Assembly: GCF_000758605.1 (NCBI RefSeq)
Contig: NZ_CP009282.1
Location: forward strand, 3,410,001 to 3,474,000
Source of the DNA: Paenibacillus sp. FSL R5-0912
Lineage (GTDB): Bacteria; Bacillota; Bacilli; Paenibacillales; Paenibacillaceae
Reading direction: 5' to 3'
Length of the DNA: 64,000 nt
Position numbers and translations under genes: made by a program. Positions within the stretch are counted from its first letter, which is position 1. Each line of letters begins with the position of its first letter. The notes under the pieces are model-generated. The model did no database searches, was not told the origin of the DNA, and saw only the letters and a list, made by a program, of their open reading frames with translations. Below, in pieces: positions 1 through 8,432 of this stretch.

Positions 1-350
1 CAACTTATGCGCCGAATCTAAGCCGCGAAGATGAACGGATCGACTGGACGGCCGGGTCACTGGCAACCTATAACCGTATCCGCGGGCTGGTACCATTCTC
101 GGGTGCCTTCACCCTATGGAATGACGAGACCTTCAAGGTATGGGCGGCGGCGAAGCCGGATAACGGCAGTTCCACCGGCGGCAATGCTGCTCCGGGTACA
201 GTGCTGTCTGTAAGCGAACGCGGGGTTGAAGTGAAGACCGGCGACGGGATTCTCCTGTTGACAACCGTACAGCCTGCCGGCAAAAAAGCGATGAGTGCGG
301 CAGATTTCAGCCGCGGCGCAAGTCTTAAGCCCGGCACGGTGCTGGGTTGA
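1..350 (+). CDS. fmt: Methionyl-tRNA formyltransferase, C-terminal part (cut by window edge)
   Basis: This is the 3' end of fmt; the reading frame enters at base 3 and stops with TGA at 348-350. The visible ~115 residues form the C-terminal OB-like domain that binds the acceptor end of initiator Met-tRNA; the catalytic formyltransferase domain lies upstream, outside the window. Recognisable stretches are TYAPNLSREDERIDW, YNRIRGLVPFSGAF and the end LKPGTVLG, all typical of Fmt. The enzyme formylates Met-tRNA for translation initiation in the cytoplasm. Its stop codon overlaps the TTG start of rsmB by three bases within TTGA, so the two are co-translated, which is also the usual gene order in Bacillales. 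Confidence 0.93.
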   Translation, partial: TYAPNLSREDERIDWTAGSLATYNRIRGLVPFSGAFTLWNDETFKVWAAAKPDNGSSTGGNAAPGTVLSVSERGVEVKTGDGILLLTTVQPAGKKAMSAADFSRGASLKPGTVLG

Positions 351-1831
351 GCGCGGGCGGCAAAGGCGGCGGACCGCGTAATCCTTCTGGCGGCAATACA
401 TCAGCGGCTTCCGGGAGCTCAGCTCCGGGTGGTCAAGCCAGAGGAGCAGGCAAGAAGAAGCCGGGCGGCAAACCGCCGGCGGCAGCTTCTGCACGCGAGG
501 TTGCGCTTGATGTTCTTGTCCGCGTAGAGCAGCAGGGGGCCTACAGCAATCTGCTGCTCGGCAGCAGCCTGCAGAAGGGCGCTCTCAGCCGTGAAGATAC
601 CGGACTGGCTACGGAGCTGGTGTATGGCACGATCTCACGGATGATTACTCTGGATTATGTTCTGGAGGGTTTTGTGAGCAAGGGAGTAGCTAAGCTTCAG
701 CCTTGGGTGCGTAATTTGCTGCGTCTGAGCCTGTACCAGATTATGTATCTGGACCGGGTTCCTTCGCATGCAGCCGTTAATGAGGCTGTGAATATAGCCA
801 AGAAACGCGGCCATCAGGGTATTTCCGGCATGGTTAACGGCGTGCTTCGAAGCGTGCTGCGGGCCGGGGAACTACCGGTGTTGCCGGAGGGGCTCAGCAG
901 GGAAGAGCGGATCTCTATTGTTCATTCCCATCCGCTCTGGATGGTGCAGCGCTGGTCTGCGGAATATGGCACAGACACGGCGGAGGCCATGTGTGCTGCG
1001 AATAACGAAGCGCCTGCGGTCAGCGTCCGCGTCAATACAACTATGATCAGCCGTGAGGCGCTGCTGGCCGAGATGCTCGAAGCGGGTCTTGAGGCCTCTG
1101 AATCGAAGGTTAGCCCCTTCGGGGTGATTGTTAAGGGCGGCGGCAATATGGCTCTGACTTCCTGGTACAGGGACGGGTATCTCTCAGTGCAGGATGAAAG
1201 CTCCATGCTGGTGGCTGAGGTTGTAGCTCCTGAAGCAGGAATGAAGGTGCTGGACTGCTGCGCCGCTCCCGGAGGCAAAAGCGCGCATATGGGCGAGTTG
1301 ATGAAGGACGAAGGAGCTATACTGGCCAATGATCTGCATGAGCATAAGGCGAAGCTTATCGCAGATCAGGCGGCCCGTCTGGGTCTGGAATGCATCGCCA
1401 CCTTAAGCGGCGACGCACTGCAGTTGGGTGCCGTTCTTCAGCCGGAATCCTTCGACCGGATTCTGCTGGATGCCCCTTGCTCGGGGCTTGGAGTGATCCG
1501 GCGCAAGCCGGATCTGAAGTGGCGGAAGCAGCCCGGAGATGTGGACAGCGTAGCTGCGCTGCAGCATGAACTGCTGCAGTCGGTCGCCGGGCTCCTTAAG
1601 CCTGGCGGTGTATTGGTCTACAGCACCTGCACTACCGAGCAGGTGGAGAACGGCCGGATTATCGGGGAGTTCCTGGAGCATAATCCCGGGTTCGCTCCGG
1701 TCAGCTTCAAGACCGCCGTCTGGGGACGGCTTGAGGGAACCGCAATTGCCGCAGGCGATGGAATACAGCTGCTTCCCCATCATTTTGGAAGCGACGGATT
1801 CTATATTGCCCGGCTGGAGCGACTCTCGTAA
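347..1831 (+). CDS. rsmB: 16S rRNA (cytosine(967)-C(5))-methyltransferase RsmB
   Basis: A 494-residue protein starting with TTG, which overlaps the fmt stop. It methylates C967 of 16S rRNA with S-adenosylmethionine. The first ~45 residues are a Gly/Ser/Pro/Lys-rich low-complexity extension that is longer than in usual RsmB (about 430-450 residues). A NusB-like domain follows (about 50-180, with ELVYGTISRMITLD), then the Rossmann methyltransferase domain with motif I LDCCAAPGGKSAHMGEL, motif IV DAPCSGLGVIRRKPDLKW and motif VI YSTCTTEQVENG. The two cysteines of the PC and TC motifs expected in m5C methyltransferases are both present. An intrinsic terminator follows 30 bases downstream. Confidence 0.95.
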   Translation: MSAGGKGGGPRNPSGGNTSAASGSSAPGGQARGAGKKKPGGKPPAAASAREVALDVLVRVEQQGAYSNLLLGSSLQKGALSREDTGLATELVYGTISRMITLDYVLEGFVSKGVAKLQPWVRNLLRLSLYQIMYLDRVPSHAAVNEAVNIAKKRGHQGISGMVNGVLRSVLRAGELPVLPEGLSREERISIVHSHPLWMVQRWSAEYGTDTAEAMCAANNEAPAVSVRVNTTMISREALLAEMLEAGLEASESKVSPFGVIVKGGGNMALTSWYRDGYLSVQDESSMLVAEVVAPEAGMKVLDCCAAPGGKSAHMGELMKDEGAILANDLHEHKAKLIADQAARLGLECIATLSGDALQLGAVLQPESFDRILLDAPCSGLGVIRRKPDLKWRKQPGDVDSVAALQHELLQSVAGLLKPGGVLVYSTCTTEQVENGRIIGEFLEHNPGFAPVSFKTAVWGRLEGTAIAAGDGIQLLPHHFGSDGFYIARLERLS

Positions 1832-1861
1832 TATAGTGATTTCTGCATGGAATTACAGCTT

Positions 1862-1900
1862 CCCGCCCCGCAGAGGTTTTGCGCGGCGGGCTTTTCTTTT
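1862..1900 (+). terminator. Intrinsic terminator after rsmB
   Basis: CCCGCCCCGC at 1862-1871 pairs with GCGCGGCGGG at 1881-1890 with one mismatch, followed by CTTTTCTTTT. It would end the fmt-rsmB transcript before rlmN. Confidence 0.75.
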
Positions 1901-1982
1901 ACCGGCTCTGGAATTTGTGTTAAAATAGGAAGAATGAGAAATAATACGCATATAATTTACGAAAGAACAGGTGCTAATAACA

Positions 1983-3023
1983 ATGAAACCTTTAATATAT
2001 GATTTTTCTTTAGAAGAGTTGCAGCAGTGGGCCAAGGATAACGGAGAGCCGGCTTTTCGCGGCGGACAGATTTTTGACTGGCTGTATGTGAAGCGGGTCA
2101 ATGAATTTGAATCCATGAGCAATCTCTCCAAGGCACTGCGCGGCAAGCTGGTGGAACAATTCAGTATTTCGGCACTGACCGAAATTACGAAGCTGGAATC
2201 CAAAGACGGTACTGTGAAATTCCTGTTCGGTCTGCATGATGATCATGCGATTGAGACAGTTATTATGAAGCACAATTACGGCAACAGCGTATGTGTAACT
2301 ACCCAGGTGGGCTGCCGGATCGGCTGTACCTTCTGCGCGTCTACGCTTGGAGGTCTGAAGCGTGATCTGACCGCAGGGGAGATTGTGGCCCAGGTAGTGC
2401 GTTCCCAGCAGATTCTTGATGCCCGCGGCGAACGCGTCAGCAGCATTGTTATCATGGGCACCGGCGAACCTTTCGAGAACTACGACGCAACCATGAGATT
2501 CCTGCGCCTCATGATCCATGAGAAGGGTCTGAATATTGGCCAGCGCCATATTACAGTATCGACCAGCGGGATTGTGCCGAATATTTACAAGTTTGCTGAC
2601 GAAGATACGCAGATCAATCTGGCGATCTCGATTCATGCGCCTAATGATACGCTCCGTTCCAAGCTGATGCCGGTTAACCGCCGCTATCCGTTTGATGATG
2701 TAATCGAGTCATTGCGCTACTATCAGGCCAAGACAGGCCGCCGGATCAGCTTCGAATATGCCTTGATCGGCGGAGTGAACGATCAGCCTGAGCATGCCGA
2801 GGAATTAGCGGGTGTGCTTAAGACCATGCTCTGCCATGTGAACCTGATTCCGGTTAACCATGTGCCTGAGCGCAAGTATGTACGGACTTCCCGCAATGAT
2901 ATCTTTGAATTTCAGCGTATACTGGCCGATCATGGCGTGAACGTTACGATCCGCCGTGAGCAAGGCCATGATATTGCGGCCGCATGCGGTCAGCTGCGTG
3001 CCAAACATATGGAGTTGGGGTGA
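1983..3023 (+). CDS. rlmN: 23S rRNA (adenine(2503)-C(2))-methyltransferase RlmN
   Basis: A 346-residue radical-SAM enzyme that methylates A2503 of 23S rRNA (and, in the family, A37 of some tRNAs). The ATG at 1983 is preferred over an in-frame GTG at 1971, because AACAGG sits before it and the protein then begins MKPLIYDFS as in relatives. The [4Fe-4S] motif [11 protein letters not shown] gives the CxxxCxxC signature. The segments [11 protein letters not shown] and [18 protein letters not shown] are typical of RlmN, and a conserved cysteine occurs near the C-terminus ([10 protein letters not shown]). It is followed after only six bases by prpC, in the same order as in B. subtilis. Confidence 0.96.
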   Translation: MKPLIYDFSLEELQQWAKDNGEPAFRGGQIFDWLYVKRVNEFESMSNLSKALRGKLVEQFSISALTEITKLESKDGTVKFLFGLHDDHAIETVIMKHNYGNSVCVTTQVGCRIGCTFCASTLGGLKRDLTAGEIVAQVVRSQQILDARGERVSSIVIMGTGEPFENYDATMRFLRLMIHEKGLNIGQRHITVSTSGIVPNIYKFADEDTQINLAISIHAPNDTLRSKLMPVNRRYPFDDVIESLRYYQAKTGRRISFEYALIGGVNDQPEHAEELAGVLKTMLCHVNLIPVNHVPERKYVRTSRNDIFEFQRILADHGVNVTIRREQGHDIAAACGQLRAKHMELG

Positions 3024-3029
3024 GGATAT

Positions 3030-3806
3030 TTGATCAGAACAGTTCAAGCCAGCGACATTGGCCGGGTACGTACCGTCAATGAGGATTCGGTCTGGATCGG
3101 CGCTACGCGCCACGGTTATACCCTCGGCATTATAGCCGACGGGATGGGTGGACATTTGGCTGGCGATACCGCGAGCAGAATTGCGCTGGAGACGGTCAGG
3201 AACATTCTGGACCAGCTTCAGCCTGATCTTCCGGAGGCAGAGCTGAAGGAGGCACTGTCAGCCGCCATATTGGAAGCCAATCACACGGTCCACAAAGAGG
3301 CTCAAAGCGATGAGAAATACCACAACATGGGGACTACCATCGTAGCTGCTCTACTGAAAGGGTCAGCGGGATACATCGGCCATATCGGAGACAGCAGGGC
3401 ATATCTCATTCAGGACGGTGCTGCAATACAACTAACCGAGGACCATACGCTGGTCAATGAGCTGTTCAAGAACGGCCAGATCAGCCTGGAGGAGCTGGGC
3501 AGCCATCCGCGCCGTAATGTGCTGACCCGGGCTCTGGGGACGGATGCCGTGGTGTCTGCAGATCTGGCTTCTGTTATGCTTGCGCCTCAGGAGCTTCTGC
3601 TGCTGTGCAGCGACGGACTCAGCAATTTCGTCAGCCCCGAGCATATGGCCAAGGTAGCCGGAATTCATGAGATTTCTCTGGAAGAAAGAGCGGATCGATT
3701 ACTTCAGCTGGCATTGCTTGCCGGCGGCAACGATAATATCAGCGTTGCTATGTTAGAACACCAAGGAGAGGCCGCAGTGCCCGAGACAAAGGAGTGGGAT
3801 AGATGA
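3030..3806 (+). CDS. prpC: PP2C-type serine/threonine protein phosphatase (Stp1/PrpC family)
   Basis: A 258-residue PPM/PP2C phosphatase, starting at TTG 3030 behind GAGG. It removes phosphate from proteins modified by the neighbouring kinase PrkC, and from the kinase itself. PPM motifs are complete: RTVNEDSVW near the N-terminus, ADGMGGHLAGD (metal-binding Asp), HIGDSRAYL, LCSDGLSNF and GGNDNISV at the end. Length matches the family (about 250). The stop overlaps the prkC ATG in ATGA, so kinase and phosphatase are translationally coupled, as in other Firmicutes. Confidence 0.95.
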   Translation: MIRTVQASDIGRVRTVNEDSVWIGATRHGYTLGIIADGMGGHLAGDTASRIALETVRNILDQLQPDLPEAELKEALSAAILEANHTVHKEAQSDEKYHNMGTTIVAALLKGSAGYIGHIGDSRAYLIQDGAAIQLTEDHTLVNELFKNGQISLEELGSHPRRNVLTRALGTDAVVSADLASVMLAPQELLLLCSDGLSNFVSPEHMAKVAGIHEISLEERADRLLQLALLAGGNDNISVAMLEHQGEAAVPETKEWDR

Positions 3807-6010
3807 TCGGTCACGAATTGGGCGGCCGCTACCAAGTCATCGAACGGATCGGTGGAGGTGGCATGGCGCTCGTCTACAGAGCCCATGACATTCTGCTCAA
3901 CCGGAATGTTGCTATCAAAGTATTGCGCAACCAGTTTGTGCATGATGAGGAATTCATCCGCCGGTTCCGGCGGGAGGCGCAATCAGCTGCATCGTTATCT
4001 CATCCAAATGTAGTCAGCATTTACGATGTCGGCCAGGAAGATGAAGTCCATTATATTGTTATGGAATATATTGAAGGCAAGAATCTTAACGAAATCATTA
4101 AAGAGCGGGCTCCGCTGCAGGTTGACGAGTCCGTGCGGATTGCATCACAAATTTGTGATGCGCTTGATCATGCGCATCTGAATCAGATTATTCACCGCGA
4201 TATTAAACCTCATAATATTCTGATCGGCCGTAATGGCCGGGTTAAAGTAACGGATTTCGGGATTGCCCGGGCGGTTACGTCCACTACCATAACCCAGACG
4301 GGTTCCGTGGTCGGTTCCGTGCATTATTTCTCGCCTGAGCATGCCAAAGGCGTGACCACAGGAGAGAAGAGCGACCTCTATTCTCTGGGAATCGTGCTCT
4401 ATCAGATGCTTACCGGGGTGCTGCCTTTTCTGGGGGAAAGCCCGATTAGTGTAGCGCTGAAGCATCTGCAGGAGGAATTTGAGGAGCCGCGCCTGCTGAA
4501 TCCGCTGATTCCGCAAAGCGTGGAGAATGTAATCCTGAGATCCATGCGCAAGAATCCGGAAGAAAGGTATCAGTCCGCCAAGCAAATGCTGCAGGATCTG
4601 GAGACCTGTCTGCTGCCAGAACGGCGGAGCGAGTCCAAGGTCTTATTCGATGACGAAGAGGACGAGGACAGAACGCGGGTAATTCCTGCAATCAAACCGC
4701 TCCAGCGGGGGCTGGGCAGCCGTGGCGGCGGTGGAGAGGAACGTGTCCGCAGTATGGAGGATGCTCCGCCTCCTCCACCCGGCAAGCGCAAATCGGGCCG
4801 CGCGGCGCTGTGGATCAGTCTTACCCTTATCCTGCTGATCGCCATGGGCGGGGTCGTCTGGTATGTCAACTCCAAATTGTCCGTGGATGAAGTGGCGGTG
4901 CCGGTTGTTACCGGTATTTCATTTGAGCAAGCCAAAGCTGCCCTAGAAGAGGTGGGCTTGTTCGCAGAGGAGCCGCCCGTGCAGGCGTACAACCCGAATT
5001 TTGCAGAGAATATCGTCTGGAAACAGAGCAAGACTGACACGATGGTCAAGGAAGGAACGCATATTATCCTTACGGTAAGTACCGCCAAGGTTCTGCCTAA
5101 GCTTAAGGATGTTTCTAATATGAGCTATGACGATGCAGTTAAGGAACTAATTGCACTGGGAATTGCACAGGATAGAATCAGCAGTCCGGACGAACGTTTC
5201 AGTGAAGAATTTGACAAGGGCAAAGTAATCAGCTCTGAGCCTGCGGCAAATAGTGAGTATGATCCTGAGACTGTAACGGTTAAGCTAATCGTGAGCAAGG
5301 GCGAAGAGAGCACGAATATGCCGGGCCTCCTTGGAATGACGGAGAAGGAAGCCAGAGCAGCGATTGAGAAAGCCGGCCTTGTGCTGGATGAGATTAAGGA
5401 AGAGCCAAGCTTCACTTATGAGAAGGGCGAAGTCACGAAGCAGTGGGCATATGAGGAAGGGGATCAGGTTCCCCCTGGAGAGAAAATAACCATTTACCTC
5501 AGTTCAGGTTATCCTCCGGAAGCACTGGAATATACCTTTAACGTACCGGTTGCACCTGCAGTGGACGGACAGAAGAGCAAAATCCGTATTGTCTTTGCAG
5601 ATGCGCGTAATAATGGCGAGAACCAGGAGTGGGGTACACGCACGATTGGCAAAAGTCAGACCTTATCCGTGAACATGGTGCTTGCTCCCAACAAGGACGG
5701 AATGGTGTCTGTATACCGGGACGGGGAATTCCTCGAGACTTATCCTATAACTTACGTGGATGTCAAGAATAATAATGTGCAGACGCCTGAACCGCCTCCG
5801 GTTCAGACTCAGGCACCTGAGCCGACCGTTACACCTACTGAGGCTCCGGTTGAGCCGACGATCGAACCTGAGATTCTGCCGCCGGGCACCGGAGAGGGCA
5901 ACGAGACAGGTACAGGTGATCAGACGGGCTTCGTACCAGGTAAAGACAACAATAATAAACTGCTTGCCGCTTCCCCTGGAAATGGCAAGGGCAAGGGCAA
6001 AAATAAATAA
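3803..6010 (+). CDS. prkC: Serine/threonine protein kinase with PASTA domains (PrkC)
   Basis: A 735-residue membrane kinase that senses muropeptides or lipid II outside and phosphorylates cytoplasmic targets; in Bacillus it acts in germination and cell-wall homeostasis. Residues about 8-270 are a Hanks-type kinase with P-loop GGGGMALVYRA, VAIKVL lysine, catalytic loop HRDIKPHNIL and DFGIAR. A basic, Pro-rich juxtamembrane segment precedes one membrane helix (ALWISLTLILLIAMGGVVW, about 330-352). Three PASTA repeats follow, roughly 365-430, 435-500 and 505-570. The tail is rich in Pro, Thr and Glu and ends in a Gly/Lys run. It overlaps prpC by 4 bp. Confidence 0.95.
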   Translation: MIGHELGGRYQVIERIGGGGMALVYRAHDILLNRNVAIKVLRNQFVHDEEFIRRFRREAQSAASLSHPNVVSIYDVGQEDEVHYIVMEYIEGKNLNEIIKERAPLQVDESVRIASQICDALDHAHLNQIIHRDIKPHNILIGRNGRVKVTDFGIARAVTSTTITQTGSVVGSVHYFSPEHAKGVTTGEKSDLYSLGIVLYQMLTGVLPFLGESPISVALKHLQEEFEEPRLLNPLIPQSVENVILRSMRKNPEERYQSAKQMLQDLETCLLPERRSESKVLFDDEEDEDRTRVIPAIKPLQRGLGSRGGGGEERVRSMEDAPPPPPGKRKSGRAALWISLTLILLIAMGGVVWYVNSKLSVDEVAVPVVTGISFEQAKAALEEVGLFAEEPPVQAYNPNFAENIVWKQSKTDTMVKEGTHIILTVSTAKVLPKLKDVSNMSYDDAVKELIALGIAQDRISSPDERFSEEFDKGKVISSEPAANSEYDPETVTVKLIVSKGEESTNMPGLLGMTEKEARAAIEKAGLVLDEIKEEPSFTYEKGEVTKQWAYEEGDQVPPGEKITIYLSSGYPPEALEYTFNVPVAPAVDGQKSKIRIVFADARNNGENQEWGTRTIGKSQTLSVNMVLAPNKDGMVSVYRDGEFLETYPITYVDVKNNNVQTPEPPPVQTQAPEPTVTPTEAPVEPTIEPEILPPGTGEGNETGTGDQTGFVPGKDNNNKLLAASPGNGKGKGKNK

Positions 6011-6060
6011 AAAGAGATAAGCTTCAGCGGGGCGGTGGCAACACCATTACAGCTGGAGCG

Positions 6061-6100
6061 GCGAAATGACCCGGGGGATCCAATCTTGGGTCATTTGCGC
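6061..6100 (+). other. Intercistronic RNA hairpin before rsgA
   Basis: GCGAAATGACCC (6061-6072) pairs with GGGTCATTTGCGC (6088-6100), 12 base pairs with a single bulged G. No U-tract follows, so it is not a classic terminator. It lies just upstream of the rsgA Shine-Dalgarno site and may protect or process the polycistronic mRNA. Confidence 0.55.
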
Positions 6101-6128
6101 AAAATCAGGAGAGGAAGGCTTAATATGT

Positions 6129-7034
6129 ATGCCTGAAGGAATCATTATCAAAGCGCTGAGCGGATATTACTATGTGAAGCCGCTTAAGGATGGACTCATC
6201 GCAACGGAGGAACAGGCTGTACAATGCCGGGGACGCGGAATACTGAAGAAAAGAGGAATAGCCCCTCTGGTAGGTGACCGGATTATCTATATGCTGACCG
6301 AGAACGGGGAGGGGATGGTGGATGAACTGCTCCCCCGTGACTCTGAACTGATCCGTCCGCAGGTAGCGAACGTGAAGCTGGCCGTACTGCTGTTCTCTGT
6401 ACGGGAACCGGATATGAACCTCAACCTGCTGGACAAATTTCTCGTTCACATCGAGCATTCAGGACTGGACACGCTGATTGTATTGACCAAGCAGGATCTG
6501 GCGGATGATGAGGGCCAGGCTACAGAAGCAGTCAAAGCTCTCTATGAACAAATTGGCTATGAAGTAATGGTTACGAGCTCACTAAACGGATCAGGTGCTG
6601 ATGAGCTGCGGAAGCGATTGGGCGGAATCATCAGCGTATTCTCAGGCCAGTCCGGCGTAGGAAAGTCAACCCTGCTGAACCGCCTCGTACCTGGCCTTGA
6701 GCTGGAGACAGGTGAAATCAGTATGCGGCTTGGCCGCGGGCGTCATACGACGCGTCACGTTGAATTGATGGATATCGGGAATGGCGGTTTCGTGGCCGAT
6801 ACACCAGGTTTCAGCCAGCTGGACTTTCTGGAGCTGGGTGTGGATGAATTGTCCGAATGCTTCCGTGAGTTCGCTTCCTATGCGGAGAATTGCAAATTCC
6901 GCGGCTGCAGCCATCTTCACGAACCGGGCTGCAAGGTGATAGAAGCATTGCAGGCTGGAGAGATTGCGGATAGCCGCTATGAGCATTACAAGCTGTTCTA
7001 CAACGAAATGAAAGATAAAAAGCGGAGGTACTAA
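6129..7034 (+). CDS. rsgA: Ribosome small-subunit-dependent GTPase A
   Basis: A 301-residue circularly permuted GTPase (RsgA/CpgA/YloQ) that checks late maturation of the 30S subunit. The ATG at 6129 is chosen because GGAGAGGAAGG (6108-6118) stands ahead of it at normal spacing and the protein then starts MPEGIIIKAL; an upstream ATG at 6066 has no such site. Order of parts: OB fold, then permuted G motifs TKQD (G4), GQSGVGKSTLLN (G1), a GRGRHTTRH switch and DTPGFSQLD (G3), then the C-terminal zinc knuckle (CKFRGCSHLHEPGCKV). The PrkC-RsgA neighbourhood fits published phosphorylation of CpgA by PrkC in B. subtilis. Confidence 0.95.
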   Translation: MPEGIIIKALSGYYYVKPLKDGLIATEEQAVQCRGRGILKKRGIAPLVGDRIIYMLTENGEGMVDELLPRDSELIRPQVANVKLAVLLFSVREPDMNLNLLDKFLVHIEHSGLDTLIVLTKQDLADDEGQATEAVKALYEQIGYEVMVTSSLNGSGADELRKRLGGIISVFSGQSGVGKSTLLNRLVPGLELETGEISMRLGRGRHTTRHVELMDIGNGGFVADTPGFSQLDFLELGVDELSECFREFASYAENCKFRGCSHLHEPGCKVIEALQAGEIADSRYEHYKLFYNEMKDKKRRY

Positions 7035-7038
7035 ACAC

Positions 7039-7707
7039 ATGGTTATTATTGCTCCTTCCATATTGTCGGCAGATTTTGCCGCACTTGGCGCAGAAGTCAA
7101 GGAAGCCGAAGCCAGCGGTGCAGACTGGATTCATGTAGATGTGATGGACGGTCATTTTGTGCCGAATATAACCCTGGGTCCTGCCATAGTGGCAGCGGTC
7201 AAGGCTCATACTTCCTTGCCGCTGGATGTTCATCTGATGATCGAGAATCCGGAACGGTATATTGCTGATTTTGCCGCCGCAGGGGCGGCTGTAATTACCG
7301 TCCATGCCGAAGCTTGTGTACACCTGGACCGGGTGGTTCATCAGATCAAGGAGCTCGGCCTGATGGCCGGTGTGGCGATTAATCCGGGTACTCCAGCAGC
7401 GGCTGTGCGTGAGGTTCTCGAGGATGTTGATCTGGTGCTGGTCATGACAGTGAATCCGGGATTTGGCGGACAAGCCTTCATTCCGCGTACGCTGCATAAG
7501 ATTACACAGCTAAGAGAATGGGCCGGTGAGATGAATCACAAGGGGCTGCGCATTGAGGTGGACGGAGGAATTGCCGAGGCTACAGCGCCACTCGTGGCTC
7601 AAGCAGGGGCAGATGTATTAGTAGCGGGCAATGCGGTCTTCGGACGCAGTGACCGTGCAGGTGCAATCCGGGCGATCCGCGAGGCGGCGGATGGTGCTGT
7701 CCTTTAA
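7039..7707 (+). CDS. rpe: Ribulose-phosphate 3-epimerase
   Basis: A 222-residue TIM-barrel enzyme interconverting ribulose 5-phosphate and xylulose 5-phosphate in the pentose phosphate pathway. Signature pieces are APSILSADFA, the metal/catalytic HVDVMDGHFVPN, DVHLMIENPE, MTVNPGFGGQ and IEVDGGI, which carries the second catalytic Asp. The GGAGG of its ribosome site lies in the last codons of rsgA, four bases separate the genes, and they are surely co-transcribed. A hairpin terminator follows at 7752. In B. subtilis a thiamine pyrophosphokinase gene lies next; it is absent here. Confidence 0.97.
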   Translation: MVIIAPSILSADFAALGAEVKEAEASGADWIHVDVMDGHFVPNITLGPAIVAAVKAHTSLPLDVHLMIENPERYIADFAAAGAAVITVHAEACVHLDRVVHQIKELGLMAGVAINPGTPAAAVREVLEDVDLVLVMTVNPGFGGQAFIPRTLHKITQLREWAGEMNHKGLRIEVDGGIAEATAPLVAQAGADVLVAGNAVFGRSDRAGAIRAIREAADGAVL

Positions 7708-7751
7708 TCCGGAGTGCTTAGGTATAGGCCAAGTTATACCCGCATAAATAT

Positions 7752-7787
7752 GGTTACATGAGCAGAAATCTCATGTAGCCTTTTTTT
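7752..7787 (+). terminator. Intrinsic terminator after rpe
   Basis: GGTTACATGAG pairs with CTCATGTAGCC around a seven-base loop and is followed by seven T. It ends the prpC-prkC-rsgA-rpe transcript. Confidence 0.85.
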
Positions 7788-7873
7788 GTAAGGGAGGTCT
7801 GCAGTTCGTTGGCATACACATCATGACAGGATAGTCTCCTACTGCATGGCATGAATTGATGGGAGGGTTAATC

Positions 7874-7954
7874 ATGAAATTTTACACGTTCAAGCTGCCA
7901 AGATTTTTGGGAGGTTTTGTTAAAGCGATTTTGAACACTTTTCAGAAGAGCTGA
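7874..7954 (+). CDS. spoVM: Stage V sporulation protein M (26 residues)
   Basis: A 26-codon gene that standard length cut-offs miss. The product starts MKFYTFKLPRFLGG and ends NTFQKS, closely matching B. subtilis SpoVM, including the conserved Pro at position 9 and the basic, amphipathic helix. SpoVM recognises the convex forespore membrane and recruits SpoIVA to start the spore coat. Its Shine-Dalgarno GGGAGGG lies seven bases before the ATG. Position between rpe and rpmB is the same as in B. subtilis. It strongly supports an endospore-forming host. The expected mother-cell (sigma-E) promoter could not be placed with confidence. Confidence 0.96.
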   Translation: MKFYTFKLPRFLGGFVKAILNTFQKS

Positions 7955-7976
7955 GCGAGGCAGAACAGAAAACATG

Positions 7977-8012
7977 AAAAAAAGCACCTTACGAATGTAA
8001 AGGGTGCTTTTT
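7977..8012. terminator. Bidirectional terminator between spoVM and rpmB
   Basis: AAAAAGCACC and GGGTGCTTTTT flank a short AT-rich loop. The A-run and T-run on either side let it serve spoVM on the plus strand and rpmB on the minus strand. Confidence 0.8.
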
Positions 8013-8052
8013 GCTTCATATGAGATATCGCTAGGTCTAGGATAATCCAAGA

Positions 8053-8241
8053 CTAAACGCGTTCAACTTTACCGGCTTTCAAAGCACGGGTGCTGACGTA
8101 CACGCGTTTCGGTTTGCCGTTCACTAGGATACGGACCTTCTGAACGTTAACTCCCCAAGAGCGACGGTTGCGGTTGTTTGCGTGAGACACGTGGTTGCCG
8201 CTGCCCGGTTTCTTGCCTGTTACTGTACATTTGCGGGACAT
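8053..8241 (-). CDS. rpmB: 50S ribosomal protein L28
   Basis: A 62-residue basic protein of the large ribosomal subunit. The N-terminus [16 protein letters not shown] and the segment [16 protein letters not shown] are diagnostic of bacterial L28, while [15 protein letters not shown] is its usual end. Only one Cys is left near the N-terminus, so it is the zinc-free (C-minus) form. It is read opposite to the flanking genes, as in B. subtilis. A GGAGGTG ribosome site and a sigma-A-type promoter lie upstream. Confidence 0.97.
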   Translation of the reverse strand: MSRKCTVTGKKPGSGNHVSHANNRNRRSWGVNVQKVRILVNGKPKRVYVSTRALKAGKVERV

Positions 8242-8289
8242 AGATTACACCTCCTTGTTACTTACACCTGCGTAAAACAATACTTAAAT

Positions 8290-8319
8290 ATAATATCACA
8301 GCAAAATTTGCTACGTCAA
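8290..8319 (-). promoter_or_regulatory. Promoter of rpmB
   Basis: On the minus strand TTGACG (8314-8319) and TATTAT (8290-8295) are separated by 18 bases. The spacer contains the 13-base palindrome AGCAAAATTTGCT (8300-8312 on the plus strand), which could be an operator. Confidence 0.65.
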
Positions 8320-8432
8320 CCGATTCAAAAACATTTATTTCTTTAGACTCTTATAGTACAATATAAATTAGTGCATTATGTCCAGTTAATCATAGAATTG
8401 ATTAGGCATGAAGTTAGGAAGGGGAATTCTCA

